DNA of 64,000 bases from Chloroflexota bacterium (GTDB lineage Bacteria; Chloroflexota; Dehalococcoidia; Lucifugimonadales; Lucifugimonadaceae): NCBI GenBank assembly GCA_029262735.1, contig JAJCYY010000010.1, positions 62,001-126,000 of the forward strand, written 5' to 3'. Shown here in pieces: positions 45,712 to 54,816 of this stretch. The position numbers were made by a program, and so were the translations under genes. The notes under the pieces are model-generated. The model saw nothing but the letters and a program-made list of their open reading frames with translations. It had not been told where the DNA came from and made no database searches. Numbering within the stretch: the first letter of the stretch is position 1; every line of letters begins with the position of its first letter.

Positions 45712-46640
45712 CCTCGGTCACGAACACAGATTCTTCTGAGGGTCGCGAAGGCCGTGTTTTTGACCTGGGATACCGCAGGTACGACGGGCCGCGCGAGGGC
45801 CGAAACAGGGCCAGGAGAGCGGTGTATGTCGATGGGCTGAGAATCGCTCTTGGACTTGGCCGAGGAGGCCGGGCGAAGATACTGCCCTGGCTGTTTATTG
45901 CGGTGGTTGTGGCCATCGGACTGGTAATGTCCCTCGTCGTTGGGGTTGTCAATCGGGAAATTGGCGAGGGAGTCGCGGAGGCGGCCGACCTCCCAACGCT
46001 TTCGGATTTCTATCGCATCACTTCACTAATCATTTTTCTTTTTGCAGCGGTCGTAGGTCCAGAACTACTATGCCCGGACCGGCACAGCGGAGTGATTAAC
46101 CTCTACCTGGTCAGACCGATCACATCACTTGACTACGTCGCGGCGCGCTTTCTTGCATTCCTGTCCGTCATGCTTCTTGTGGTTTGGCTCCCCCAGGTCG
46201 TTTTGTTCACCGGACTCGTTGTCAGTGACAACCAACCGGGTGACTACTTCACCAAGCATTGGGAGGAAATCCCGAAGTTTTTGGCTGCAGGAGCCGCTCT
46301 TGCTGTATACACGACAGGCGTGGGCCTCGCGGTTGCCGGATTCACTACACGACGCGGTTACGCGTCAGTTGGCCTCATCGGGCTCTTAATCATGTCGCAG
46401 ATAGCCGCTCTCGTTCTCGGAGAGACCATCACCGGCACGGCAGGGCACTGGCTAGCGCTAATAAGCCTCTCCGACGTTCCGATGCATATAAATGAGCTCG
46501 TGTTCGACACCGATGACAGCCTCCAGAGCGGCCGTGCTGCTCGTGAGCTTTCTACAGGTGTTCGCATCGGAGCATACTTCGTTTTCACATTGGTGCCAAT
46601 TGGCATACTGTTAAGTCGATATCGGAGACTAACTGTATGA
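45708..46640 (+). CDS. ABC-2-type transporter permease (first of two)
   Basis: A 310-residue integral membrane protein. A polar N terminus of about 55 residues precedes the first helix (LFIAVVVAIGLVMSLVVGVV), followed by helices at about 105-120, 150-170, 195-215, 225-245 and near the C terminus. The loop GPELLCPDRHSGVINLYLVRPITSLDY between helices is typical of ABC-2 permeases. It starts in the 4-base overlap with the upstream ATPase gene and ends in a similar overlap with the next ATPase gene. Confidence 0.85.
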   Translation: MTSVTNTDSSEGREGRVFDLGYRRYDGPREGRNRARRAVYVDGLRIALGLGRGGRAKILPWLFIAVVVAIGLVMSLVVGVVNREIGEGVAEAADLPTLSDFYRITSLIIFLFAAVVGPELLCPDRHSGVINLYLVRPITSLDYVAARFLAFLSVMLLVVWLPQVVLFTGLVVSDNQPGDYFTKHWEEIPKFLAAGAALAVYTTGVGLAVAGFTTRRGYASVGLIGLLIMSQIAALVLGETITGTAGHWLALISLSDVPMHINELVFDTDDSLQSGRAARELSTGVRIGAYFVFTLVPIGILLSRYRRLTV

Positions 46641-47584
46641 CGACAGCAGAAGCTCCAACGCCCGCCGCAGTTCAGCCGGTGATCAGGGTCGAAGGCGTCT
46701 CCCGCTGGTTCGGCAGCGTTGTCTCGGTGAGTGACGTCTCATTCGAGGTCTATCCAGGAATAACAGGCCTGTTAGGCCCTAACGGCGCTGGCAAAACGAC
46801 GCTGCTCAGAATGATCACCGGGCTGGCTGCTCCATCGGAGGGGCAGGTATCGGTGTTTGGCCAGCCTGTCCGCAACAACCCCGAGCTCTACAGCCGGATT
46901 GGCGTGATGTCGGAGCACGAGGCTGTGTACAACTTCCTGACCGGACGGAAGTTCGTTGAGTTTGCGGCAAACATGCGTGGCGTTCCCGATGCAAAAAATT
47001 CGGCGGCTGCTGCGATTGAAGAGGTTGGTCTCTCTTTCGCGGCAGATCGCAAGATGAGTGGCTACTCAAGGGGCATGAAACAGCGAATGCGGCTGGCTGC
47101 AACAATCGTCCACGACCCTGACGTGTTGATCCTGGACGAACCGCTAAACGGCGCGGATCCTCGTCAGCGCGTGCACTTCCAAAACCTGCTCAGAGACCTG
47201 GCAAAAAAGGGCCGGACCATATTTGTCTCCTCCCACATCCTGGAAGAGGTTGAGGCGCTTGCCGAGAGAGTGCTGCTGATCGTCAACGGCAAGCTCGCCG
47301 CTTCGGGCGATTACAGGTCAATTCGTGCTGCACTGAACGAGCGGCCATATCACGTAAAGATCGTTTGCAGCGATCCTCGAATACTGGCGTCAGGATTGGT
47401 GAAGCTTGATGAGGTTGAGGCAGTGAACATTGACCCGGACGGGGCACTTATCGCCCAGAGCAGGAACGTGATCTCGCTTCAGATGGCGCTGCCCAAGTTG
47501 GCACTTGAGTCGAATATACGGCTCCTGCGGGTTGAGCCACTGGACGATTCGCTTGAGAGCGTTTTCAGCTACCTGGTTGGCTAG
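46637..47584 (+). CDS. ABC transporter ATP-binding protein (second of two)
   Basis: A 315-residue ABC-2 ATPase with Walker A GPNGAGKTTLLRM, signature GYSRGMKQRMRLAA, and Walker B VLILDEPLNGADP. The D-loop reads NGADP instead of the usual AGLDP, a variation seen in some heteromeric transporters. The H-loop is SSHILEEVEAL. A C-terminal tail of about 90 residues (VVKI-type strands) may be regulatory. It starts inside a 4-base overlap with the first permease gene and is followed by the second permease after 5 bases. Confidence 0.9.
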   Translation: MTTAEAPTPAAVQPVIRVEGVSRWFGSVVSVSDVSFEVYPGITGLLGPNGAGKTTLLRMITGLAAPSEGQVSVFGQPVRNNPELYSRIGVMSEHEAVYNFLTGRKFVEFAANMRGVPDAKNSAAAAIEEVGLSFAADRKMSGYSRGMKQRMRLAATIVHDPDVLILDEPLNGADPRQRVHFQNLLRDLAKKGRTIFVSSHILEEVEALAERVLLIVNGKLAASGDYRSIRAALNERPYHVKIVCSDPRILASGLVKLDEVEAVNIDPDGALIAQSRNVISLQMALPKLALESNIRLLRVEPLDDSLESVFSYLVG

Positions 47585-47589
47585 CAGAT

Positions 47590-48309
47590 TTGAACTCCTT
47601 GTACCTGATATCCCTACGACAACTGACCGGCAGATCCCGGCTCATAATCATTGGTTTGTTGGCAGCTGTGCCCGTGCTGCTTGGCGTGGTTGTCAGCCTT
47701 GGTGATGGCGGACCGGATCTGGAAGAACTGGACGAGCTTATGCTCGCTTTGTTATTCGGGGCTGCGGTCTTGCCGATCATCGCCCTCACGGTATCGACGG
47801 CAGCACTTGGCAACGATCTCGAGGACCGCACACTGAGTAACCTGACTCTGACTCCGGTTGCGAGGTGGGAAATCATCCTGCCGAAGCTGGCTGCCGCCGT
47901 AACGGTCGCCGCCCCACCGATCTTGATCAGTGCTGTCATTACCGTCGCGTTGGCCTATGACGGCGATTCGCAGGTCATTGCCAGTGTGATCATCGGGATG
48001 GGGCTGGCGATACTCGCATATTCGGCAGTATTCCTCTGGCTTGGCCTCTCAACCGGTCGTGCGCTCGGTTATGGCCTGATGTACGTGTTCCTGTGGGAGT
48101 TCCTGTTCACGGGCTTTGTCTCAGGTGTCCGGTTTCTGAGCATCCGCGCCTACATGATCGGGGTGATCAGGGGAGTGGACGACAATCGATTCACCGATGA
48201 CGCCGATCAGATCATCAGCTTCCCTGTCTCGATCATCGTACTTCTGGCGATTATTACTATCTTCACCGCCCTCGCTATTCGTCGTCTCCGCACGATGGAC
48301 ATCCCCTGA
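47590..48309 (+). CDS. ABC-2-type transporter permease (second of two)
   Basis: A 239-residue membrane protein with about six helices (LIIIGLLAAVPVLLGVVVSL, ALLFGAAVLPIIALTVSTA, LAAAVTVAAPPILISAVITVAL, IASVIIGMGLAILAYSAVFLWLGL and others). The loop LGNDLEDRTLSNLTLTPVARWEI is the ABC-2 permease signature-like region between helices 2 and 3. It starts with TTG at 47590, 5 bases after the ATPase stop, and is the last of four coupled genes. Confidence 0.85.
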   Translation: MNSLYLISLRQLTGRSRLIIIGLLAAVPVLLGVVVSLGDGGPDLEELDELMLALLFGAAVLPIIALTVSTAALGNDLEDRTLSNLTLTPVARWEIILPKLAAAVTVAAPPILISAVITVALAYDGDSQVIASVIIGMGLAILAYSAVFLWLGLSTGRALGYGLMYVFLWEFLFTGFVSGVRFLSIRAYMIGVIRGVDDNRFTDDADQIISFPVSIIVLLAIITIFTALAIRRLRTMDIP

Positions 48310-48510
48310 TCGTTCTGCTGAAGCTAGCGGTTCTAACTATCGATTCACTGTCCACTGTCCCTTCTCACTGTGGATGCTACCTATCTGCAACTGTTGTGTT
48401 CCCGGTGCGTCACGGTACATCTGCGGTGCAAGCTAGTTCACTGGGGGAGCGAATGACCTGCCAGAGCAGCAGTTTGGCTCTTACTGGCGTGCGTAGGGAG
48501 TTTTTAGACC

Positions 48511-49011
48511 ATGGCTGACAATCAGGCGGCGATTACCGAGCGGCAACTCGTGGTATTTGATCTCAACGAGGAAGCCTACGGCGTCGACATCGGCGCAGTC
48601 CGGGAGATCATCCGCATGCAGGAAATCACCCGTGTGCCACGCGCTCCTCAGTTCATCGAAGGTGTTATCAATCTCCGTGGCAAGGTGATTCCGGTTGTAG
48701 ACCTCCGAACCAGGTTCTCGATGCCAGCAGGTGACCGCACCGACGAGCACCGGATTGTGGTGGTGGACGTTGTGGGACAGGACATCGGCATGGTGGTGGA
48801 CGCTGTCACCGAGGTAAGCAGGGTCTCACAGGCTTCGATTGAGCCGCCGTCGACGGTGATCACGACGGATGATTCCGACTATCTGACGGGTATCGTGAAG
48901 ACGGACCAGAAGCTGATCATCCTCCTCGACATTGCGAAGGTGATCTCCGCAGATGAGGCTGGACACGTTGCAGACATTACCATGGAGGCAAATGCAGAGG
49001 CTGCAGCGTAG
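48511..49011 (+). CDS. cheW: CheW-type chemotaxis coupling protein
   Basis: A 166-residue CheW protein, the adaptor that joins chemoreceptors to CheA. It consists of two beta-barrel subdomains; VFDLNEEAYGVDIGAVREII, RVPRAPQFIEGVINLRGKVIPVVDLR and the later GIVKTDQKLIILLDIAKV are the family blocks. No receptor, CheA or flagellar gene is nearby, so it is an orphan. The ATG has GGGAG about 10 bases upstream. It ends just before a bidirectional terminator. Confidence 0.93.
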   Translation: MADNQAAITERQLVVFDLNEEAYGVDIGAVREIIRMQEITRVPRAPQFIEGVINLRGKVIPVVDLRTRFSMPAGDRTDEHRIVVVDVVGQDIGMVVDAVTEVSRVSQASIEPPSTVITTDDSDYLTGIVKTDQKLIILLDIAKVISADEAGHVADITMEANAEAAA

Positions 49012-49033
49012 CTAACAGGTACAAATAAAAAAA

Positions 49034-49067
49034 GGGCCGGGCAGAATCTTCTGCCCGACCCTTTTTT
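49034..49067. terminator. Bidirectional intrinsic terminator between cheW and the double-ABM gene
   Basis: A stem of GGG-C-CGGGCAGAA and TTCTGCCCG-A-CCC (one internal mismatch) with a two-base loop, flanked by A-rich sequence on the left (A7) and TTTTTT on the right. It ends cheW on the plus strand and the convergent gene on the minus strand. Confidence 0.9.
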
Positions 49068-49089
49068 ATCTCGATTTGCCGGCCCTGAT

Positions 49090-49800
49090 CTACCAGGCGG
49101 GCCTTCCAGAGCTCCAACCCCAGTTGTCAGGCGGCCAGATGTTCTTACCGACCCGCCGTCCGGTGCTGGCGTCTCGCCGAGGCCCGTCATACCAGTCCTT
49201 GACCGTTGCCTGCCACTTTTGAATGTGCGGCGTATCCCGATGATAGTCGAACGCTGCCGGGTTTACGTAGACTTCGTACAGATAAAGCTCGGTCGGGTCG
49301 TTCACATTCTGGTAAACGTCGAACCGAAGACATCCCGGCTCTTCGTGTGTTGAGCCGATTCCATCGAGTGCCACCGCTTCGATGAACCGGTTCACCTGCT
49401 CCTTCTGAACGTACTGTGGAGCGTGGATCACATGCATCGAGCTTCCTGCGAAGTAGGCGTGGTCAACAGCGCCTTCAGCACGCATCGCATCCCAGTTGCC
49501 GTCTCCCCGGGGATACACCGGCCTGCAGAACGAGACCTCGACATCGCCGTCGAGCATGTCTTTGACCTGGGCATCCCACTCCTTGAAGTGGGGATAGGTC
49601 TTATGAGCCTCGAAGGCCGCCTCATCGTTATAGACCTCGGTGAAGCCTATGAGCGTCGGATCGTCAGCGTCCTGGATGATGTCGAACCTGCGGCATCCCG
49701 GTTCGTTGCGTACTGAGCCTTCTGCGTCTCCTATCGAAGCTTTGATGAAGTCATCAATCCTGTCCTGTTTCACCTTGATGCGCACCATCAGGATGTACAT
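49090..49800 (-). CDS. Protein with two ABM-fold domains
   Basis: A 236-residue protein made of two antibiotic-biosynthesis-monooxygenase-like domains. The first has YILMVRIKVKQDRIDDF, NEPGCRRFDIIQDADDP and FTEVYNDEAAFEAHKT; the second has VIHAPQYVQKEQVNRFIEA, EEPGCLRFDVYQNVNDP and LYEVYVNPAAFDYHRDTPH. Each repeats the EPGC-x-RFD-x-x-Q motif. Fusing two domains gives within one chain the dimer other ABM proteins form. The ATG at 49800 has GGAG upstream; a TTG 6 bases earlier is less likely. Substrate unknown. Confidence 0.82.
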   Translation of the reverse strand: MYILMVRIKVKQDRIDDFIKASIGDAEGSVRNEPGCRRFDIIQDADDPTLIGFTEVYNDEAAFEAHKTYPHFKEWDAQVKDMLDGDVEVSFCRPVYPRGDGNWDAMRAEGAVDHAYFAGSSMHVIHAPQYVQKEQVNRFIEAVALDGIGSTHEEPGCLRFDVYQNVNDPTELYLYEVYVNPAAFDYHRDTPHIQKWQATVKDWYDGPRRDASTGRRVGKNIWPPDNWGWSSGRPAW

Positions 49801-49929
49801 TGGCAATCTCCAATTGCTGAAGGGGGTCCGGATTATCCGGATCTGGTTGTTCTAAACGGAAGGTACTGGCGGGCGGCAGTATACAGGCGTGCGACGATCG
49901 GCATGATTCCTGAGACAAGGTAAACGTGT

Positions 49930-50955
49930 ATGGAAATGCGAAAGCCGACGGACGAATTTGCGGCGATAGCTGCGGCTGCAAAATCGGTCCAGGTTGGACG
50001 GATCAAGGCTGCCGTCGAACGGTTGTGCATTTCGCCTCGGCACTCCGGTGATGGCGTGAACTCCCACCGTAAAGCCGCCGAGTTCATCGCCGACTCGCTG
50101 CTTCAGGCTGGATGCAACGTGGAGCGGCAGGAGTTCACGATCCCAGCCGAGCCCACTCCGAGACCGGGACTGAACGTCATCGGGACGCTCAATGCAAGCA
50201 AGCAGCCGAAGACCGCTGGCGGCGCAGGCTCTCGGGCCCTGTTGATCGGCGCACACTACGACACGGTAGCCGGTTCTCCCGGCGCGGATGACAATGCGAG
50301 CGGCGTAGCGGTATTGATGGAGTGCGCCAGGGTGCTCGGCAAGCTGGACCGCAGACGTCCTGTGGTGTTCGTGGCGTTCGACGCCGAAGAGCGCCAGCCC
50401 GAGGTAGGTCTTCACGGTTCTACCGCGTATGTGCAGAGTCTCGGAGACAGCGATGACCGGTCGAAGATCGCGGCAGCCTACATACTGGAAATGGTGGGCT
50501 TCACAGCACCTGCGGGAGAGCAGAGGATACCTGCGGGAATGCAACTGGCTTTCCCTCGCGCGTTCGACAGGCTCGTGAATGAGAAGTTTGCAGGCAACTC
50601 GGTTGTTGCGATCTCCAACTGGCGCAGCCGGAATGCGAGCAGGACGCTGGAGAGAACAGCGAATTCACTACAGGGTGGTGTTGCGATCCTGCCGATGGAG
50701 TTGCCGCGCTGGATGCCGGTTCCGCTCAACCTTCGACGATCAGATCATGCTCCGTTCTGGGGCGCAGGAATCCCTGCGGTCATGATCGGCGACACGGCAA
50801 ATTTTAGAAATCCCAACTACCACGAACCGACAGATACGCCCGATACCCTGGACTATGGATTCATCAGCCAGGTGGCGAGAACGGTTACAGTTCTCGCGGC
50901 CCAACACGCTGTCACTGAAGAGCCAAGACGAAAGCCGCGTGTGAAGCTGCGTTAG
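49930..50955 (+). CDS. M28-type zinc aminopeptidase
   Basis: A 341-residue M28-family metallopeptidase. Zinc ligands and catalytic residues are in GAHYDTV (His), GADDNASG (bridging Asp), the Glu pair in FDAEER, and the late His in PNYHEPTDT, which is typical. A conserved Asp lies in the RSDHAPFWGAGIPA block. No signal peptide is evident. It could be a cytoplasmic aminopeptidase or a carboxypeptidase-like enzyme. Its stop overlaps by four bases with that of the convergent large membrane protein gene (TTAG read from both sides). Confidence 0.85.
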   Translation: MEMRKPTDEFAAIAAAAKSVQVGRIKAAVERLCISPRHSGDGVNSHRKAAEFIADSLLQAGCNVERQEFTIPAEPTPRPGLNVIGTLNASKQPKTAGGAGSRALLIGAHYDTVAGSPGADDNASGVAVLMECARVLGKLDRRRPVVFVAFDAEERQPEVGLHGSTAYVQSLGDSDDRSKIAAAYILEMVGFTAPAGEQRIPAGMQLAFPRAFDRLVNEKFAGNSVVAISNWRSRNASRTLERTANSLQGGVAILPMELPRWMPVPLNLRRSDHAPFWGAGIPAVMIGDTANFRNPNYHEPTDTPDTLDYGFISQVARTVTVLAAQHAVTEEPRRKPRVKLR

Positions 50956-52997
50956 GCAACCTCTTCAGACCTGTTGCCGTCGTTTTGGCCTGGTTCAGCG
51001 GATTCTTCAGCTGGGGATTCAAACGGATCTTTGGGCTGGTAGCTTCCGGCGCTGTTGGAAAAATCGTTCTGCTCCGGACCCGGATCGCCACCGGGACCAC
51101 CAAGTGACTGTGGCAGCCTGTCGCGATACCTCGGGTACAGAATGCCAATAGCGAAAAGCAACAGTCCGCCCACCGCCCATGGCACAGCTGACATCGCCAG
51201 CCCTGAGATCCACGCGCTGCCTACCCGCTCCGCCATGTTCTGAAACTCGCCATTGTCGACCAGCGCTGCAAGAGTCGGGTAGTCTGCTCGGTTTTCGGCG
51301 CTCAATATATCGTCGGGTATCGCCGTGTCTCGAATTGATACCGTGGACGCCCAGCCGACCTGAATTGCTGCAAAGAAGATTATCGCTACCACAGCGACGG
51401 GGGCACCTGCCCACTTGGCCCTACCCAGCCAGCCCCGCCCGCCCATGAACGCAACGGCAGCGAGCAATAGGATTGCAGGCAGGAATATCAACCAGCGGAA
51501 CGTCCAGCCCATATTGATCCAGTTTCGAGCCTCATTGAACTGTGTCAACTGGCTGGCACCCATTCGCTCCGTGATATCTAGCTGGTCGAATACAAAACCT
51601 GCTCGAACGATATCCAGAGTTTCGCGGGCATCGGCAACAGACTGGGTGTCTCCGTCGGGTGCCAACTGGTCGATGATGTCTTGCTCGGTGAACTCGACGC
51701 CATCAATGACAAGATCGCGGAGGTTGTCCAGCGTGTCCACCGAATCGGCACCCAACTGCGCCCTGAGGTCGGCGTCGGAGTAGGCGACCTGGTCCGGTAT
51801 GTTCGTCAGAATCACATTCCTGATCTCATTTGAGATCAGCGGACGCATCACATCGACGACTTCCGAGGCGTTCGATGGCAGGCAAGCCGGGAACACTCCG
51901 GAAAGTGCATCATTCAGAGCCTGGCCGGATTGAGCAGAGTTCTGGCACACGGGAGTTGCTGCAACCTGCTCGTCCAACTTTCGGAGCGCTAGTTTTTCCA
52001 GCTCCACCGCAGCTTCAGCCTTGCGATCTTCAAGATCGATGGTGTACTGAAGCTCGTCGGTTGCACCGACAAGCCAGGCAACAACCGCGTCAATGACGCC
52101 GTCGCCTTGCGACCGTACCCAGTCCGCAGGGGCGACGATCTCTACTGCCTCCTGGATGTCCGGTTCGGTGATCTCGATACCAAACACAAGTACGGTGCTA
52201 TCGGCCACCTGGCTGGCTACCAGCGGGTCCACCACACGTTCGAACACCAGCTGTAGAAGCGTGTCTTCGTCGTTCAGTTTGTCTTTGAGGACCTGGCCGG
52301 CAATAGGCACTCGGTCTCTGAAGTTAATGACGACATTCAGTTCATCCTCCGCTCCAGCAAAATAGGGAGCGGTCTGGTCGAAGAACGAGAATATCTGCTG
52401 TTCAATATATTCGGGGGGTAGAATTCGCCTGGCGGCATCTTCGGCCTCGTCTGGAGTCAGCTCAATTCCCAAGCCCTCACTTGTAATTGAGTCACTTAGC
52501 TCACGAACGGTCGGCACGAGCAGTTCGGAGACAACAAGCTCGCCCATTCCGATGCGATCTGAGGCAACTCGTACTGCCTCTGAAACAGACCTGATGCGCT
52601 CCGAAGTCTCGAAGTCGATTTCGAAGCTATCCTGTCGCCCCGATGCGTAGGGAATGACGCCGTCCAGGGCAGCTTCGACCTTCTGCTTCACATACTCTCG
52701 GGGGAGAACCGTTTCGATGAACCCCTTGATTGCCGCTCTTGCCTGGGCAGGGTCTTCAAACTCCAGGGTCTCCGGGCCATTTAATCCGGTATCGACTGTG
52801 AATCCCCGGTCGATCAGGTCGATCAGTGCTGCGTCCAGCACACGGTCATAGGCGAAATCGTAGAGATCGGCGTCGTCGAGAATACCGGCAATCTCAGAAG
52901 GTTCTCCTGCTGTATTCACAACGCGGCTGACCAGCAGCGCCACAACAAAAAGTACTGAGAAAACCAGGGCCAGCAATACGGCAAACGCTGGGCGCAA
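50952..52997 (-). CDS. Large membrane protein with three internal repeats
   Basis: A 681-residue protein of no family I recognise. An N-terminal helix (about 4-24) anchors it. The long extracytoplasmic part has three repeats of about 40 residues, at about 97-137, 192-229 and 287-327, each running L/V-(A/L)-P-x-(E/D)-(Y/W)-(V/I) ... (P/A)-Y/W ... D-E-L/F-x-x-x-I-D/N-F/L-x-x-R. The repeat spacing is about 95 residues. A Cys pair follows at about 351 and 372. Three further helices are at about 503-520, 531-552 and 598-620, then a Pro/Ser/Glu-rich cytoplasmic tail. It may be a large sensor or adhesion-type protein. Confidence 0.6.
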   Translation of the reverse strand: MRPAFAVLLALVFSVLFVVALLVSRVVNTAGEPSEIAGILDDADLYDFAYDRVLDAALIDLIDRGFTVDTGLNGPETLEFEDPAQARAAIKGFIETVLPREYVKQKVEAALDGVIPYASGRQDSFEIDFETSERIRSVSEAVRVASDRIGMGELVVSELLVPTVRELSDSITSEGLGIELTPDEAEDAARRILPPEYIEQQIFSFFDQTAPYFAGAEDELNVVINFRDRVPIAGQVLKDKLNDEDTLLQLVFERVVDPLVASQVADSTVLVFGIEITEPDIQEAVEIVAPADWVRSQGDGVIDAVVAWLVGATDELQYTIDLEDRKAEAAVELEKLALRKLDEQVAATPVCQNSAQSGQALNDALSGVFPACLPSNASEVVDVMRPLISNEIRNVILTNIPDQVAYSDADLRAQLGADSVDTLDNLRDLVIDGVEFTEQDIIDQLAPDGDTQSVADARETLDIVRAGFVFDQLDITERMGASQLTQFNEARNWINMGWTFRWLIFLPAILLLAAVAFMGGRGWLGRAKWAGAPVAVVAIIFFAAIQVGWASTVSIRDTAIPDDILSAENRADYPTLAALVDNGEFQNMAERVGSAWISGLAMSAVPWAVGGLLLFAIGILYPRYRDRLPQSLGGPGGDPGPEQNDFSNSAGSYQPKDPFESPAEESAEPGQNDGNRSEEVA

Positions 52998-53112
52998 CTA
53001 TCCACTCCGGTGAAGACTAATCCTGCCAGTACTTGCAACGTACCAACGGGGGTCTTTCTGAAGCGTTACGTGAATGTCGAACTGGATACGGCGGGATCGA
53101 CAGTTCCGTGCC

Positions 53113-54654
53113 CTAGTCCGCGCCAGCCGAACTGGCTGAACTGGCCGGAACTGGCGTTTTCGCTGGCGAGTCGATGCGAGTCTCAGGTGATGCGGAGACC
53201 GTTCCAGGATGGGTGAACAGCGCTGCCGTAAACGCTGCGACAACGAAGCCGACGAGCACGAAAAATGCTATGCGCCATCCGTCTAGAAATGCCTCGCCCG
53301 CCGCTCCATCCGCATTTTCCGCCAGTTTGCTCAGCTCTATCTCTACTCCTCGTGCAGCCATGACCCCGGCGATGATCGCGGTTGTTATCGCCTGGCCTGT
53401 CACACTGCCGACGTTTCTTACGAGGTTCAGGAAGGCGCTCACTGAGCCATAGTCCTTGCGCTCGATGACGCTGAGAGTAGCGTTCATGTTTGGCGCCATC
53501 CACATCCCCATTCCAAGTCCATTCACAAAGAGGAGCGGCATGATCACCCATACGGGCGTGTTCATGGTGAAGAAGGCGAGGCCCAACCCGGTCAAGAACA
53601 TGGTTCCGATGCCGAAAAACGTGAAGATTCGAAAGCCGTAGCGGTCAGAAAGCCTGCCGCTCAAAAAGCCTGACAACCCCATTCCGAGGGCTCCGACGAA
53701 CATGATCAGGCCTGCTGAGAGCTGGCTGAAGCCCAGGAAGCTCTGGACGAATATCGGCATCAGGAAGAAGGTTGCCGATGAACCGACGAATCCGAATAGC
53801 CGTGTAAGCGTCGAGAAGGCGAATGTCGAGTTTTTAAAGAAGCGCAGGTTCATTATCGGGCTGCTGAACCGCAACTCCCACCAGATCAGCGTAGCGAACA
53901 TCACTGCTGTCAGGACTGCACCGCCGATGATCGGGATCGAACCCCAGTCAAAGGCGAATGGATTGCTGATCGTCACGATCAACAGGGCCAGCGCACCGGC
54001 AGAGATAAATGCCCCGGGCCAGTCGTAACGGCGACCGGACACAGGTTTCGTGGAACCGATGCGCTGATCGTCGAGAACCCGGATGGCGAAGAAGATGGCA
54101 AGGGTAGTCGGAACCGCGAGAAATACGAACAGTGAGCGCCATCCAAAGAAGTGGAGCATGGGTCCGGCAACTATCGGTCCTGCCGTTGCGCCAATTGCGA
54201 CCGCCATGGTCAGCATCCCAAGACCCTTGCCGCGCTCGTTATTCGGGAACACAGATGTGATGATTGCTGTCACCACCGCTTGCCCCATAGCGCCGCCAAT
54301 TGCCATCACAACTCGTGCACCAATCAGGACTCCAAGGGAGGGAGCGCTTGCTGCCAGCAACGCACCGACCACGAACAGCGACATTCCGGTTATGTGAAAC
54401 CGCTTTCGTCCGGTGAGGTCGGCGACACGGCCGAGGGGCAGAAGCACGGCGCTTATGGTCAGCGAACTGGCGATAGCGACCCATGTCACTGCCCGCAGCG
54501 TTACGTTGAATTCATCTGCGATTGTCGACAGCGCCAGGAAGGTGATAGAAAAATCCATCACCATCACGAACAGAGCAAGCGCCACCGTCCAGAATGCTTT
54601 CCATTTGTAAGCATCCGTTTGAGATTCGGAGTAGATTTTCGCCGAAGAAGTCAA
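53113..54654 (-). CDS. MFS transporter, DHA2 (drug:H+ antiporter) type
   Basis: A 513-residue transporter of the major facilitator superfamily, DHA2-like group with 14 predicted helices. Motif A-like GRVADLTGRKRFHITG lies after helix 2, the second half has GRLSDRYGFRIF, and the VMAIGGAMGQAVVTAI and GATAGPIVAGP helices fit motifs B and C of antiporters. It probably exports a drug-like or small organic compound with protons. It is divergent from the fourth dehydrogenase gene. Confidence 0.88.
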   Translation of the reverse strand: MTSSAKIYSESQTDAYKWKAFWTVALALFVMVMDFSITFLALSTIADEFNVTLRAVTWVAIASSLTISAVLLPLGRVADLTGRKRFHITGMSLFVVGALLAASAPSLGVLIGARVVMAIGGAMGQAVVTAIITSVFPNNERGKGLGMLTMAVAIGATAGPIVAGPMLHFFGWRSLFVFLAVPTTLAIFFAIRVLDDQRIGSTKPVSGRRYDWPGAFISAGALALLIVTISNPFAFDWGSIPIIGGAVLTAVMFATLIWWELRFSSPIMNLRFFKNSTFAFSTLTRLFGFVGSSATFFLMPIFVQSFLGFSQLSAGLIMFVGALGMGLSGFLSGRLSDRYGFRIFTFFGIGTMFLTGLGLAFFTMNTPVWVIMPLLFVNGLGMGMWMAPNMNATLSVIERKDYGSVSAFLNLVRNVGSVTGQAITTAIIAGVMAARGVEIELSKLAENADGAAGEAFLDGWRIAFFVLVGFVVAAFTAALFTHPGTVSASPETRIDSPAKTPVPASSASSAGAD

Positions 54655-54816
54655 GCGATGGCTTTCACCGGTTGTAAGAGATGACTCGTGTGATGACAGG
54701 CAAGGGATTATAGTTGCGCGCTCAAGCCCGCAGTGCGAATTCGATCCGAGTTCGTGAGGATGCGTCGAACTGAAACGATAGGAAATTCCGGCAAGAGCAC
54801 CTTCTGGAGAGAGACA

